Shown: piece by piece, positions 54,678-64,000 of the stretch | How positions within the stretch are numbered: position 1 is the stretch's first letter | How the letters are laid out: each line of letters begins with the position of its first letter | Assembly: GCA_964020155.1 (NCBI GenBank) | Contig: OZ026549.1 | Span: 1-64,000, forward strand | Direction: 5' to 3' | Length of the DNA stretch: 64,000 nucleotides | Source: Chondrilla cf. caribensis | Taxonomy: Eukaryota > Porifera > Demospongiae > Chondrillida > Chondrillidae | The notes under the pieces: generated by a model | Seen by the model: only the letters and a program-made list of their open reading frames with translations | Told to the model about the DNA's origin: nothing | Database searches by the model: none | Translations under genes and position numbers: made by a program

Positions 54678-55198
54678 ATTCCTAATTTGAATTAAATCAG
54701 CCACCACTGGAGGCAGGTCTGTGAATTCAAGTAAAGTCAATACGGAATTGTGTGTAGGAAGACATGAACTATTGATGATGGGTTGAATGGGGTCAGCAAC
54801 ATTCCTCCAAGCTTACTTCTCCTCTGAATGGCTCCCTCGTGAACAATCTTTGGATCAACAGGAGTACGTTCTGATTTGGCTCTTTTCACTTTCTTCTCTT
54901 TTGCTGGCTTCTTCTCAGCTGTTTCTTCCCCATTACCCTCTATCAGTGGAAAGTAAAGTATTTAATAAGCAAAAAAAACAAACAAGCACTCGCGCACACA
55001 CACACGGAGGCAACGAGAGGGAGAGAACCTTGCTTGGTGGTTTGCGGTTCGCCTTCCTCTGTTCCTCCCACTGCTCCCGGCGGTTGCTGTTCCCCATCTT
55101 GTTCAGCTGGCTTATCCTCCACTTTGGGTTCCTCCGTCTTAGTTTCCTCCACCTTAGGAGTTTCTTCAGTGGTAGGTTCTTGCTGGTTTTCCGTCGAC
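52648..55198 (-). CDS. Acidic Pro/Lys/Glu-repeat protein, function unknown
   Basis: A multi-exon minus-strand gene. Exon 1 (55198 down) encodes MSTENQQEPTTEETPKVEE and continues acidic for about 57 residues. Exon 2 (about 54811-54941) gives NGEETAEKKPAKEKKVKRAK then SERTPVDPKIVHEGAIQRR. Middle exons are hard to define: a frame at about 53540-53800 reads YLRWFKQQPPPEGPRKQEGY and IYYFVAHTAEEKELVTFLYP, followed by TWLEKIKEAQNK and YCDKDKEIQPKYAALLKKAE. The last exon is a PPKEE/PPKEEE tandem of about 115 residues ending EEGSS and TGA. The overall order (disordered acidic head, central domain of about 200 residues, helical EEAEKQKEQ segment, charged repeat tail) suggests a scaffold or cytoskeletal protein. 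I do not recognise the family, and the central exon joins are uncertain. Confidence 0.6.
52674..53045 (-). repeat. 15/18-bp coding minisatellite (PPKEE/PPKEEE)
   Basis: Alternating 15-bp and 18-bp units reading PPKEE or PPKEEE on the minus strand, about 20 in all, with edge variants PPKVEE and TPKED. Both unit lengths keep the frame. Confidence 0.96.
54601..54674. repeat. CA/GT microsatellite forming an inverted dinucleotide repeat
   Basis: (CA)n of about 20 bp is followed immediately by (GT)n of about 54 bp (ACACACACTGTGTGTG). The two halves are complementary and could fold back on themselves. It lies in an intron of the acidic repeat gene. Confidence 0.93.
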
Positions 55199-56562
55199 AT
55201 TCTATCGATCCGATCTATATGTTCTGATCTAATATTGAACGAGGAAATGGTGAATGTCGAGTTTGCAGAAAATCGACCAGTTCTCGAAGCCACGTTTAGT
55301 AGACCTGTTTAAAGCTCCTCTTACCTCAAACTGCTGGTATTGACCTCGACTCGGACGTCCAGTGGATCTCACAACGGATCGATCTCGCTCAAACTCAAGG
55401 TTTTGGTTCACCGGTTACCTAATAAGGCAGTAATGAGTGCTCGATCGACGTACCGATAAATTGAGTGTAACGGCACACCAGGACGTCTGAGTAAACAAAT
55501 AAAGCGTTGAATGACGTATTCGTTCCCGTATGTAGGGCTTGAGCAGTTGAGATAACCTGCCTAGCGAAATTGAGACGACTGCGCTTGCTGTTTTCGCTGC
55601 TATCCTGTTACTTCACGAAACCTTTCAAAACGTAATCATTAACAATGTCCTTTTTTTCAGCACCATTCATTTCATACCGTGGCACAGTAAAGCGTGTACT
55701 GTGTGTTTGCGTGTGTTTGCGTTCGTGCGTGGGTGTTGTGTGCGTGTGGTGTGTGTGTGCCCAGGTGCGATTTGAATTACACATATCGCATGTACTTACA
55801 AACAGCACATGTACACAACACGCACCATCTTCACAACTAACCTAATCTAGTGCATTGAAGTAAATTGGAGCTTTTTTTATGTAGTAATTGTACACCACAA
55901 GGTCACACGTCAATGCTTTGAACTTCTCTGAATTGGCATATTGAATTAAACAGAACCTCGACTGCATCACATCATGTGAGCACCATGCAGTAACAAAAGG
56001 AAAATCCTTATACACCTGTTTGTGGAGTTTGTTTCCATGGCAACAGCAGAGTAGCAGCCATACAACATAGACCCCTACCACCTGTTAGTAGCCTTTGTGT
56101 CCATCGGATGGTCATACACCTCTAGGACATAAGCCCAACCTCATGGTGAGTCATTGTGCCAGCTGTATGTTGACCCCATGGCTATCTACATACGTAATAA
56201 TTGACTCAATATGGGTTCAGTTGGTGTTAGCAACTAGCAATACACAATTCTAAGCGAGGCATATCTACATGTCGCAATGCTGTACAGGGTTAACAATTTC
56301 CAATTCATTAATACATCTGTAATAAAACAGATTTAAACTTTTCAAAAGTGAACAGATACAAATTGTTACAATTCAGAATCAAAATGAACATTATGTAAGA
56401 AGAAAGATTGATACAGAGAAAAAGTGCAAATACATGAGAACGGAAAGGACTGTTGGGAGTACCAAACACAAAACATTAATTGGATCTGTACAATAAAACA
56501 ACAACGTACAAGATGAACAAAGAAAATGTCAATTATTATTCACAAGTATGTGTGGGCGTGAA
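55199..56562. other. Intergenic region between acidic repeat gene and adenylyl cyclase
   Basis: About 1.36 kb with no supportable gene. The right half is AT-rich and probably holds the cyclase 3' UTR. The left half is the 5' flank of the acidic repeat gene and contains several TCGATCGA-like and GATCGATC palindromic words near 55200-55450. A CTGTG/GTGTTTGCGTGTG-rich stretch lies at 55695-55760. Confidence 0.6.
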
Positions 56563-59500
56563 TCAGGCTTCTGTGATATTGACCTCTTCATCATTGATAT
56601 CATCAGGTTGGACGAAGCGGAGAATGTGTCTCTTTCTACAGCGAACAAGAACAGTCACCATCATCCCACGACCTTTAACGAAGGTGTCTACTCCTTTTTC
56701 GAAAGTGAAGTAATTCTCAAGAACTGGTACACAGTAAAAAGGCATGTGGATTCGATCAATTCTCCCAGTGGTGTCCATCCTGCTGGCGATATTAACAGTG
56801 TCTCCCCAAATGTCAAACAACAATCGACCTTTGCCGACTACTCCAGAGGTAACTTGTCCGTAGTTGAATCCAATTCTCAAATGAAAGTTGAAGTTGGATA
56901 TGTGATTGAACCTTTGGATAACGTTTTGCATTTCAAGAGCAAAACAAATCAAATTAATCAAATGCGCTGAAGCAGGGTTCTCCTCATTTAAGCCAGACGC
57001 AGCCATGTAGGTACTACCGATGGTCTTTATCTTTTCAACACCTATAAACTCGGGGCGGTCCAGCAACTCATCGAACTCAGAAACAATCTCATTCAAAATC
57101 CTGATACAGTCAATGGCTCTGTCTTGCTCGACCTGACAAAATTCATTGAAGTTAACTATGGTTGCAAAGATCACTCCAACACATTCGTGGTTACGTGAAT
57201 ACTTTCCTCTGAGACGAAGTTCACTGGCAACATGTTTAGGGATAATGTGCCGAATTAGAGAGTCGATTTGGTTCCTGGAGATCTTTGACTCCGCCTGCTG
57301 GAAGACTGCCTCCATTCTCCCTTTAAAGGACATACGAACAGAGACTTCTGACTTCCTGTTGACAGTACCTAGGAGAATTGTGAGCATCACAAAGAAAATG
57401 GCCGTCAAAGGAATCACAAATGTATGGAAATAGACTTTGAAGTCGTTTGAGTTGTCTTCGATTTGAAGAGTTGGAGTTTCAACAATCTTTTTGGTGGTGG
57501 CATTACTGGTGTTCCCCGGTGAAGGTGGTATTGTTGCGTAGCACTGGGGAGAATGGACAGTCACAGACAGTATGACTACAAGGATGACTAGTAGAAAAGC
57601 TCCGATGATCTTGACAAGGTAACTGATGTCAACAAATAGAATGCTAGCAACAAGGACGGTCAAGGCGATGAAAAAGGACATCTCTGTGTGGGCCACTCCC
57701 TCCAAACTCCCAGGAGAGTTTGTGCTACAAATGAACAAGTTAATGCAGACGAGAACCATGGGGTAGTAGATCAAAAGAAGACCGATTAGAGTTTTCACTC
57801 TCCAGTTCAATACAAACTTTGAAATGTGAGAGAAACATTGAGGAAATCTTCTTGGCCACAATGCCGATGCCACGCACACAACAATAGGAACCTCAATGCA
57901 GAGGCCAACAACCAGGAACAATGCCCAGAAGACCCACTCAGACACATTATCAATGTCTGCAGTTACCACAATGCTGGACACAGACACCAGTAGCAGGACC
58001 ACCAGCGAGAGGACGACATCCACAAAGTAACTGCGCTTGGCCACAACAAATCCAAATTCATCTTCTGGGGATTTCCCTGTTACATAATCCTCCAGATGAA
58101 GCCCACCGCTCCTGTAGGACTTCTCCAGCTCTTCATCGTCAAACTGAAGGAACAGTGGATGCAGTGAAGTCGAGAAGAATGTGTCAAAGTTGATGTCTTT
58201 TTCCTGTAGTAGTTCCATGATCTGTGCTATCACTGCAGACTGGTGCTCAGAGAAAGGGTTGTCTACTTGTGTCAGGGAGACATAGCGTTCCAGCTGTCCT
58301 TGCTTCGAGATGATGTCGATGATGGGATTGGTGGAGGAGTTTTGAGAAGACGACTCGGTACCATGCCTTTCTCTGGCTTCTGTCGACGGACAACACATTG
58401 TGAGACACCTTCTGATGGACACCTCGCTGTCGGATGGACACTTGACGGCAGGTTCGTTTGTGGTTGTGTCAGAAACAGCCTGGACATCGATGGCTCGAAT
58501 CTTCCTTCTCCACTTGGCTGGATTACAAAGGTGAGTCTGGCGCTTGGCGGACACTATAAAGTAATCCATTTTCCGAAGTGAAGGATCAACTTGCTCGGGA
58601 GGGATCTCCTTCAGAAGGTAGGCTCCTGACAACTGACGCTTTGTGGTTTCCGAGACTATTACTTTACCGGGGATTCCAAGGCTTTCAATCTGATTGGCTA
58701 AATTGACATCTTCGGACCAGACATCGAACTTGAAACGCCGACAACCCATGACGCCAAAGTACACCGATCCAGTGTGTATCCCTACCCGCATGTTGATGTG
58801 GAGGTTGTGAGCATCTGAATAACTTTGTAGAGCGTCGATGATGGCTAACCCCATATCCACAACATTGGATGCATGACTGTCACATGGTTTCGGACAACCG
58901 GACACACAGAAATAACAATCTCCCAAAGTGCAGACCTTCTCACAGCCATGTTTGACTGCTAAATCATCAAATAATGAAAATATGTCGTTCAAAATTTTAA
59001 CCAGTGTCTCGGCTGACATGTTAGCTGATAGAGTGGTGAATCCAACGATGTCAGCAAAGAGGATGGTCACATTGTCCTGGTAGTGGATGGGGAACGGCCG
59101 AGGGAGGTTCATCGGGTCGTATTCAGGCTGGTTCTTCTGAATTGCAAACATCATGCATTTTCTAGTGAACTCATCGTCCATGAGTTCTGTGGCAAGCTCC
59201 TCAGGCATGAGAGAGGCCAGGGTCTTCTCTTGCAGTTGACGGTCCAATCCAAGGGCTTTTTGCAGTATCAGACATTGGACCACTTTCCAGAATGTGTCAT
59301 GGAGTCTCACCTACACCAACAGACAAGTGAAGCAGTGAATTTATCACACAAAATGCTGAAATTACATACCTACACATGCACCAATATAAACCCACTATCT
59401 ACACACACACTGACATGAACACAAGCACACATGGCTTAATTCAGTAAGGTACACACATAGTACTGTCGGTACATGTAATTACACCCGCCCACGCACATTC

Positions 59501-59809
59501 CAACATTAATAAGATACACACACACAGGCATATATTATACATGCTCTAAACTTTGAGTACATCTTATCATACGTACACGTCCCAAAGGAAACGTACAAAC
59601 CTTTCCTTCAGAAAGAATATTACATTAGACAGATTACATTGTATTAGCAAGTACACTAAGCCTGGCAATGTAAACATCTGAGTAGCCTCTAAACACAATA
59701 CATTAACAGGTCCAATAGGATAAACACACGCCTCAAGTGTGCCAACAGTGTCAAAGCCATGGTACACCACACACACACACACGCTCACATGCACACAACA
59801 CACACACAC

Positions 59810-59846
<37 letters not shown>

Positions 59847-60812
59847 CACACACACACATACACCTCTCACACACACACACACACACACACACACCTCACA
59901 CACACACACACACACCTGGAACCAGTAGGCAGTAGAGAATCCAACAATATTCAAGCAAATGTGCAACAAGACACGACTGAGGGTTAGCCTGGCGATGAGG
60001 GATGTGGGGAACACGTTGATCCCTTCCTCTTTGTTAGCCTCATCTTGTAAGATGCCGTATCCAAAGAGGACCACGAGTACTTCCAGTACCACACCATACA
60101 CCACGCCGAATACCACGCAGTACCCTATGGGCTTGTGGAGTAGCGTGTAAATGACCAGGACCACCACAGTGGTGAGGGCGAACTGGTTGATGAGGGAGAT
60201 TGACGAGTATGGGACGAACTCACTGTCGAAGATGCGTATAGAGGGTACCAGCAACCAGGACGAAATGATGAGGAGAAAGCACAAGGCGAAGGACAGGATG
60301 ACCGGTACTCGGTGGTAGAGCTTGCTCACTGACACGATGAGGAGAATGGCAGAAATGACGAAGAACACGGCTCCGCCGATGATCATCTCCAAGGAGTAAT
60401 CGGGAGAGTAGTGCTTCAGCTTCTCCTGCTCGGATAGAGGGATGTTGATAGAGAAAACGACAATCCAAAGAAGTGAAAAAACGGATAAACAAATAGCGGT
60501 TATGCGAAATCTGTTCCTCAGGAAATCAATGGCTTTCTTTTGGAGTTGTTTTTCCAACGGGATGGAGTAGAACCGCGGGTTCCACCAGGACTGTCTGAAG
60601 ATCCGTCCACAGGTAGTGCTTCTCTCGCGGGATATTTGACTCCTGTCGGTCAGGGCCTCTTCGATAGAAGCTAGATTGCGTTGTTCACTGTTCCCTAGTT
60701 CGGTCTTCGATCGCTTATACCGCGATAAAGGGCTTTCTCTTCGCCTGTCCATCGATAGTTTATCATGACGACCGGAGGGAATCGCTGGGGTTGGCTGGGA
60801 TGTGACTTCCAT
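56563..60812 (-). CDS. ADCY9: Membrane adenylyl cyclase, ADCY9-like
   Basis: Converts ATP to cAMP at the plasma membrane under G-protein control. Two exons only (60812-59916 and 59310-56563) give 1,214 residues, close to family size. Order: a cytosolic head of about 100 residues; a first six-helix bundle; C1 catalytic domain starting PFPIHYQDNVTILFADIVGF (first metal Asp in FADIVGFT) with CTLGDCYFCVSGCP (second Asp) and RRFKFDVWSEDVNLAN; a linker; a second membrane bundle (VVLSLVVLLLVSVSSIVVTA onward); and C2 with ECVGVIFATIVNFNEF, EKIKTIGSTYMAASGLN, LLFDIWGDTVNIASRMDTTG and a final KGRGMMVTVLV. C2 keeps the purine-site Lys (EKIKTIG), Asp (FDIWG) and NxxxR (NIASR). VNIASRMDTTG and the ANxSA spacing in C1 resemble ADCY9, the forskolin-insensitive type. 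The splice donor is the first GT of a long microsatellite. Confidence 0.93.
59770..59915. repeat. (CA)n microsatellite at adenylyl cyclase splice donor
   Basis: Interrupted CA tract (GT on the coding strand) that begins at the donor of the single intron (TTCCAG/GTGTGTGTG) and fills its first 145 bp. Confidence 0.95.
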
Positions 60813-61137
60813 GCCGTAGGGACGTGGAAGTCATTAGCAACTGTAGAGAAGGGTCCTCCTGGAAGACGAGATCCACGCGTAGCGAAGTTTGTTGGTATAA
60901 TAAAGAAGCTAAAAGAATAGTGATAAAAACTGATGGAACCAAGTTTCTGAGCAGGAGCGAACTGAAAGATCTGACCACAGTAATAAACTATCCCATAATT
61001 GAGCACTTCCGATTCTCAATAATATTACCCAACCCATACAAGCTATAAAAATGTATACAAGATTGCATAGCATTGGAACCAGATAACGATATTCACAATA
61101 ACGAAACGATCGAGGGTCGAACCTCTGTTAATATATA
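60813..61137. other. Upstream region of adenylyl cyclase gene
   Basis: 5' flank of the cyclase gene. No coding sequence could be supported; short plus-strand frames here are shadows. No TATA box is evident near the start. Confidence 0.5.
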
Positions 61138-61320
61138 TTATACAAGAACATTTACTATGTAATTTCCTCTCCACAAGTATCCTCCACAATAGTCGTCCTG
61201 TGGACCCTGTACAGGTGGCATACCTTCCACTGGGAATGCTGCATCAGGGTTCTTTGTCACGGCAACACACAGGCATGCATCAGTGAGGTATCCACGTGGA
61301 TCATAGCTCCATTGGATCTG
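61138..61320 (-). other. Unassigned exon-like ORF
   Basis: A minus-strand open frame preceded by an acceptor-like TTGAGACAG at about 61320 reads IQWSYDPRGYLTDACLCVAV and continues to LWRGNYIVNVLV and TAA. The composition looks protein-like, but no matching upstream exon or family is recognised. It could be a terminal exon of an alternative ISWI transcript, or chance. Confidence 0.2.
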
Positions 61321-61731
61321 TCTCAATAGGCTGTATCACAGAATGTGCTCTTCCCAGGCTATGCCCACACATACTGGGACAGTGATGGTTGTGAATACGC
61401 GATCAAAACAAACGCTAGCAAATTGACAACAATAACATTATTGTTGTCAGCAGCAATCTGCCTGGTATAATAATATTATAATATTGTGTTATTGGGCCAG
61501 CAGCAAAGCAGTACTGGTAACAGTTCATAATAATATATTACAACACCCAATAGCAACATCATATCATTCAGAGACACTTGGATAGACATTATGACATCAT
61601 ACTACTATGGGATAGTGAAAGGGATGACATCATTGAAGCAAACAAGTGTCAGTGTGTGTGTGTGTGTGTGTGAGTGTGTGAGTGTGTGTGTGTCTACTAA
61701 CAGTCAATGTTACACCTAAAGCTACAGAAGG

Positions 61732-61936
61732 CTATTTCCTTTTTCTCTTTCCCTTGGGACTGTCAGTAGGTGTGACAGACACATCACCAGCTTTCCTCTT
61801 TCCTCCAGCCCCACCACCTCTTTGAACAGAGGCTGGATGTAGCTAATGGGAACAGAGATGGATACATGATGGTTTGTGTGTGTGTGTGTGTGTGTGTGTC
61901 ACAGTGTGTCACAGTGTGTGTGTGTGTGTGTGTGTG

Positions 61937-61993
<57 letters not shown>

Positions 61994-64000
61994 CCACCAA
62001 TAATCACAACCACACAGTAGGCAACTGGATGGTGCAAGAAAAACGGTTGAGTGGTGTGTAAGTGGGAGGCCACACTACAAGGACTCCAAGCATGGATGAT
62101 GTGCAACTCCACAACGGGAATGGAATGCCTGGCTCACAGACTAGACCTGTGCCATACCTGTGAGGGGCATACTGCATGTGTACACAACCACCAAGCAGTG
62201 TTTCCACTGACAGGTCAGCACCAAGGCAGCTTAGTATTTCAGCAGCAGCCACTCACCACAAAGCAATATTCACCACAACCTACACCACCTGTAAGGGGGT
62301 CATTGTGATGACTATACTGATTACTTCAAAAATAAACAGTTCCTCTATGGGATATATCCCATTCCATGAATACTCTCAGGGACAGATCAAAGCATTCATC
62401 CATGAATGGCTCAATGACATGCAAGACAGCACCAAGACAGAGGCACTAGAACGGCACCAATGAATCACTATGGCAACACCAGTGAGACATTATTCTGTAG
62501 GCTTATAGGGCCAATGAAATGCCTTTCATGAGTGGCAGGGCCACACCTCCACAGGTGATAGGACCACACCTCTTACATGCACAGCTAGTGCATGTAAGAG
62601 GTGTGGTCTTTACCATATTACTTACCCTACATACACATTGGAATATATTATACCAAAACCTGTACATTGAACACTATCATCAAGACCAACTCCCACATAT
62701 TCCCCAACAGACTAAATACTCTACAGTGATGAACACACACTACAGTCCACTCTACAGTGATTAACACACACCACAGTCCACTCTGTAATGAACACACACC
62801 ACAGTCCACTCTGTAATGAACACACACCACAGTCCACTCTGTAATGAACACACATTACAGTCCACTCTGTAATGAACACACATTACAGTCCACTCTGTAA
62901 TGAACACACATTACAGTCCACTCTGTAATGAACACACACTACAGTCCACTCTACAGTGATTAACACACACTACAGTCCACTCTGTAATGAACACACATTA
63001 CAGTCCACTCTGTAATGAACACACATTACAGTCCACTCTGTAATGAACACACACCACAGTCCACTCTGTAATGAACACACACCACGGTCCACCACACCTT
63101 TCCTTTGGGTCCCCTCTTCTTTGGAGTCTTCTGCTGCTTCTCCTTTTCCTGTAGTTCTTGCACTTCCTTTTCAATCAAACAGATGAGTGTGTTGCACCGC
63201 CGCTGGAGCTCCTGGTGCAAGAGGAGTCATTGAGCAATAAATAGCCATTGTGATAGGTTTATCAGAAGACTAATGACATGAACACGACCATGTACAGCAC
63301 AACCAGCTAACACCTGCACAGGTACAACCAAGACTAATGAAATTAGTTCGAGGTGTTGTGTTACCAGAACAAGTGTGGTACCAGTCGTGGAGGATCCACT
63401 GACAGTCCATCACTGGCAGTGCCGTCCACACCAGTGGCTGGACTCAACACACTATGTTATCTGCACTAATGAATACAGTCTACAATGATGGGGATCTCAA
63501 CACGTGGGATAATTACAGAGGTTCACTTGGTACAGTCTACACTGATTGGGTCTCTAATGTGGACACAAAGCTATGGGCACTGCAAGGCATCCACACACAG
63601 TGGGGGTATCTTAAATCTCTAGGATACAACCAAGGCATCCACACACAGTGGGGGGTATCTTAAATCTCTAGGATACAATCTGTAACAACACCTGTAGCTA
63701 AGTAGAGGAGTAATGTTATCAATAATACTGTTATTGCCATGGCAACTCACTGCAGTGGTGCGTGACTTGATAAACCAGTCAAATCTGAACTGAGGAGCAT
63801 CTCTGATTGCCGTCCTTATCTCATCATATACGTTTTCCCGGTCAAATCCAACTTTATGTAAAGTACATATCTAAAGGGGGTTGACCATGGAATTGTAGTA
63901 TGTCAGAAGAACTTCACATAAGGACACACCCACAACCTACCACTCCTTACACAAGGACACACCCACACCCCATCACTCTTCACATAAGGACACACCCACA
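61732..64000 (-). CDS. SMARCA5: ISWI chromatin-remodelling ATPase, C-terminal part (SMARCA5/SMARCA1)
   Basis: Only the 3' end of the gene is in the window; it continues beyond the right edge. Exon 63870-63751 reads [20 protein letters not shown] and [20 protein letters not shown], and exon 63211-63098 reads [20 protein letters not shown] then KKRGPKGK. These are the end of the SLIDE domain, which contacts linker DNA in ISWI, and the basic tail that follows. The last exon (61842-61732) encodes a Gly/Lys-rich tail ([11 protein letters not shown]...SPKGKRKRK) and stops at TAG. ISWI slides and spaces nucleosomes. Animals have one or two paralogues, so SMARCA1 versus SMARCA5 cannot be decided here. 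The last intron (1.26 kb) is full of repeats. Confidence 0.93.
61877..61991. repeat. (GT)n microsatellite in last ISWI intron
   Basis: About 115 bp of interrupted GT repeat (two CACAGTGTGT breaks). A related shorter tract lies at 61653-61694 in the 3' flank. Confidence 0.95.
62562..62608. repeat. Perfect 21-bp inverted repeat (hairpin) in ISWI intron
   Basis: The arm GACCACACCTCTTACATGCA plus C at 62562-62582 is exactly complementary to 62588-62608, with a 5-nt AGCTA loop. Shorter GCCACACCTCCACAGGTG-type words occur just upstream. It could be a small foldback transposon remnant or a structured intronic RNA. Confidence 0.9.
62730..63090. repeat. 28-bp minisatellite in last ISWI intron
   Basis: About 12-13 copies of a unit close to AATGAACACACATTACAGTC plus CACTCTGT, with TACAGTGATTAACACACACTAC variants interspersed. 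It ends next to the splice donor of the penultimate exon. Confidence 0.95.
63578..63680. repeat. Tandem duplication of about 51 bp in ISWI intron
   Basis: Two nearly identical copies containing CAAGGCATCCACACACAGTG, GGGTATCTTAAATCTCTAGG and ATACAA lie side by side. Confidence 0.9.
63913..64000. repeat. Short tandem repeat at right edge
   Basis: About three copies of a unit of roughly 31-33 bp containing CACATAAGGACACACCCACA, continuing to the window end, in an ISWI intron. Confidence 0.85.

Noticed and set aside
57921..58581. Plus-strand ORFs antisense to the adenylyl cyclase
   Set aside because: Shadow frames of the large, clearly homologous minus-strand coding exon.

Overview
The window is one chromosome end of an animal. 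It opens with about 1.7 kb of uninterrupted CCCTAA telomere repeat and runs through a satellite-rich subtelomere into a compact block of ordinary metazoan genes. Animal-type genes (a SPAG1 dynein-assembly factor, an ADCY9-like adenylyl cyclase, a TERF2IP/RAP1-like shelterin protein, a COMMD protein, SLC10A7, ATP7, ISWI), TTAGGG telomeres, short introns, dense packing and a CysK-type cysteine synthase suggest an early-branching metazoan. A demosponge is my best guess, but this is inference and no species is recognisable.

Layout: 1-1708 telomere; 1709-1872 short unique spacer with a telomere-like patch; 1873-21342 tandem satellite of 347-bp and 360-bp monomers. The array changes orientation at 3860-3935, where it is interrupted by degenerate telomeric repeat; a second, inverted copy of that interruption lies at about 5060-5160. 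A non-satellite block (A, 21343-23450) follows, then more satellite (23451-26268), then a near-identical copy (B, 26269-28312), which runs directly into a cysteine synthase-like gene (minus strand, 28198-29990). Next come a third, partial copy (C, 29981-31440) and a lone diverged satellite monomer. Each block carries the same tRNA-derived SINE-like element and the 3' end of the cysteine synthase gene, so the blocks are subtelomeric duplicates of the flank of that gene. The only near-full gene copy has an in-frame TGA and a lost or unrecognised 5' end.

From 31.7 kb the sequence holds a retroelement-like fragment, a long CA tract and a rearranged promoter duplication. A tightly packed gene row then follows: SPAG1 (+), ATP7 (-), TERF2IP-like (+), RPL4 (-), COMMD6-like (+), SLC10A7 (-), an unknown 107-aa membrane-type protein (+), an acidic proline/glutamate repeat protein (-), ADCY9-like (-) and the 3' end of ISWI/SMARCA5 (-, running off the right edge). 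The first eight alternate strand, giving three head-to-head pairs with 70-230 bp between start codons and tail-to-tail pairs only 40-140 bp apart.

The genes do not form one pathway. The most striking points are a RAP1-type telomere protein gene about 45 kb from the telomere that seems to lack the Myb domain; the inverted interstitial telomere pair in the satellite; the repeated capture of the same cysteine-synthase flank; and the concentration of in-frame minisatellites in SPAG1. Exon boundaries were deduced by hand from splice-site phase and family similarity. No alignment or database search was run.
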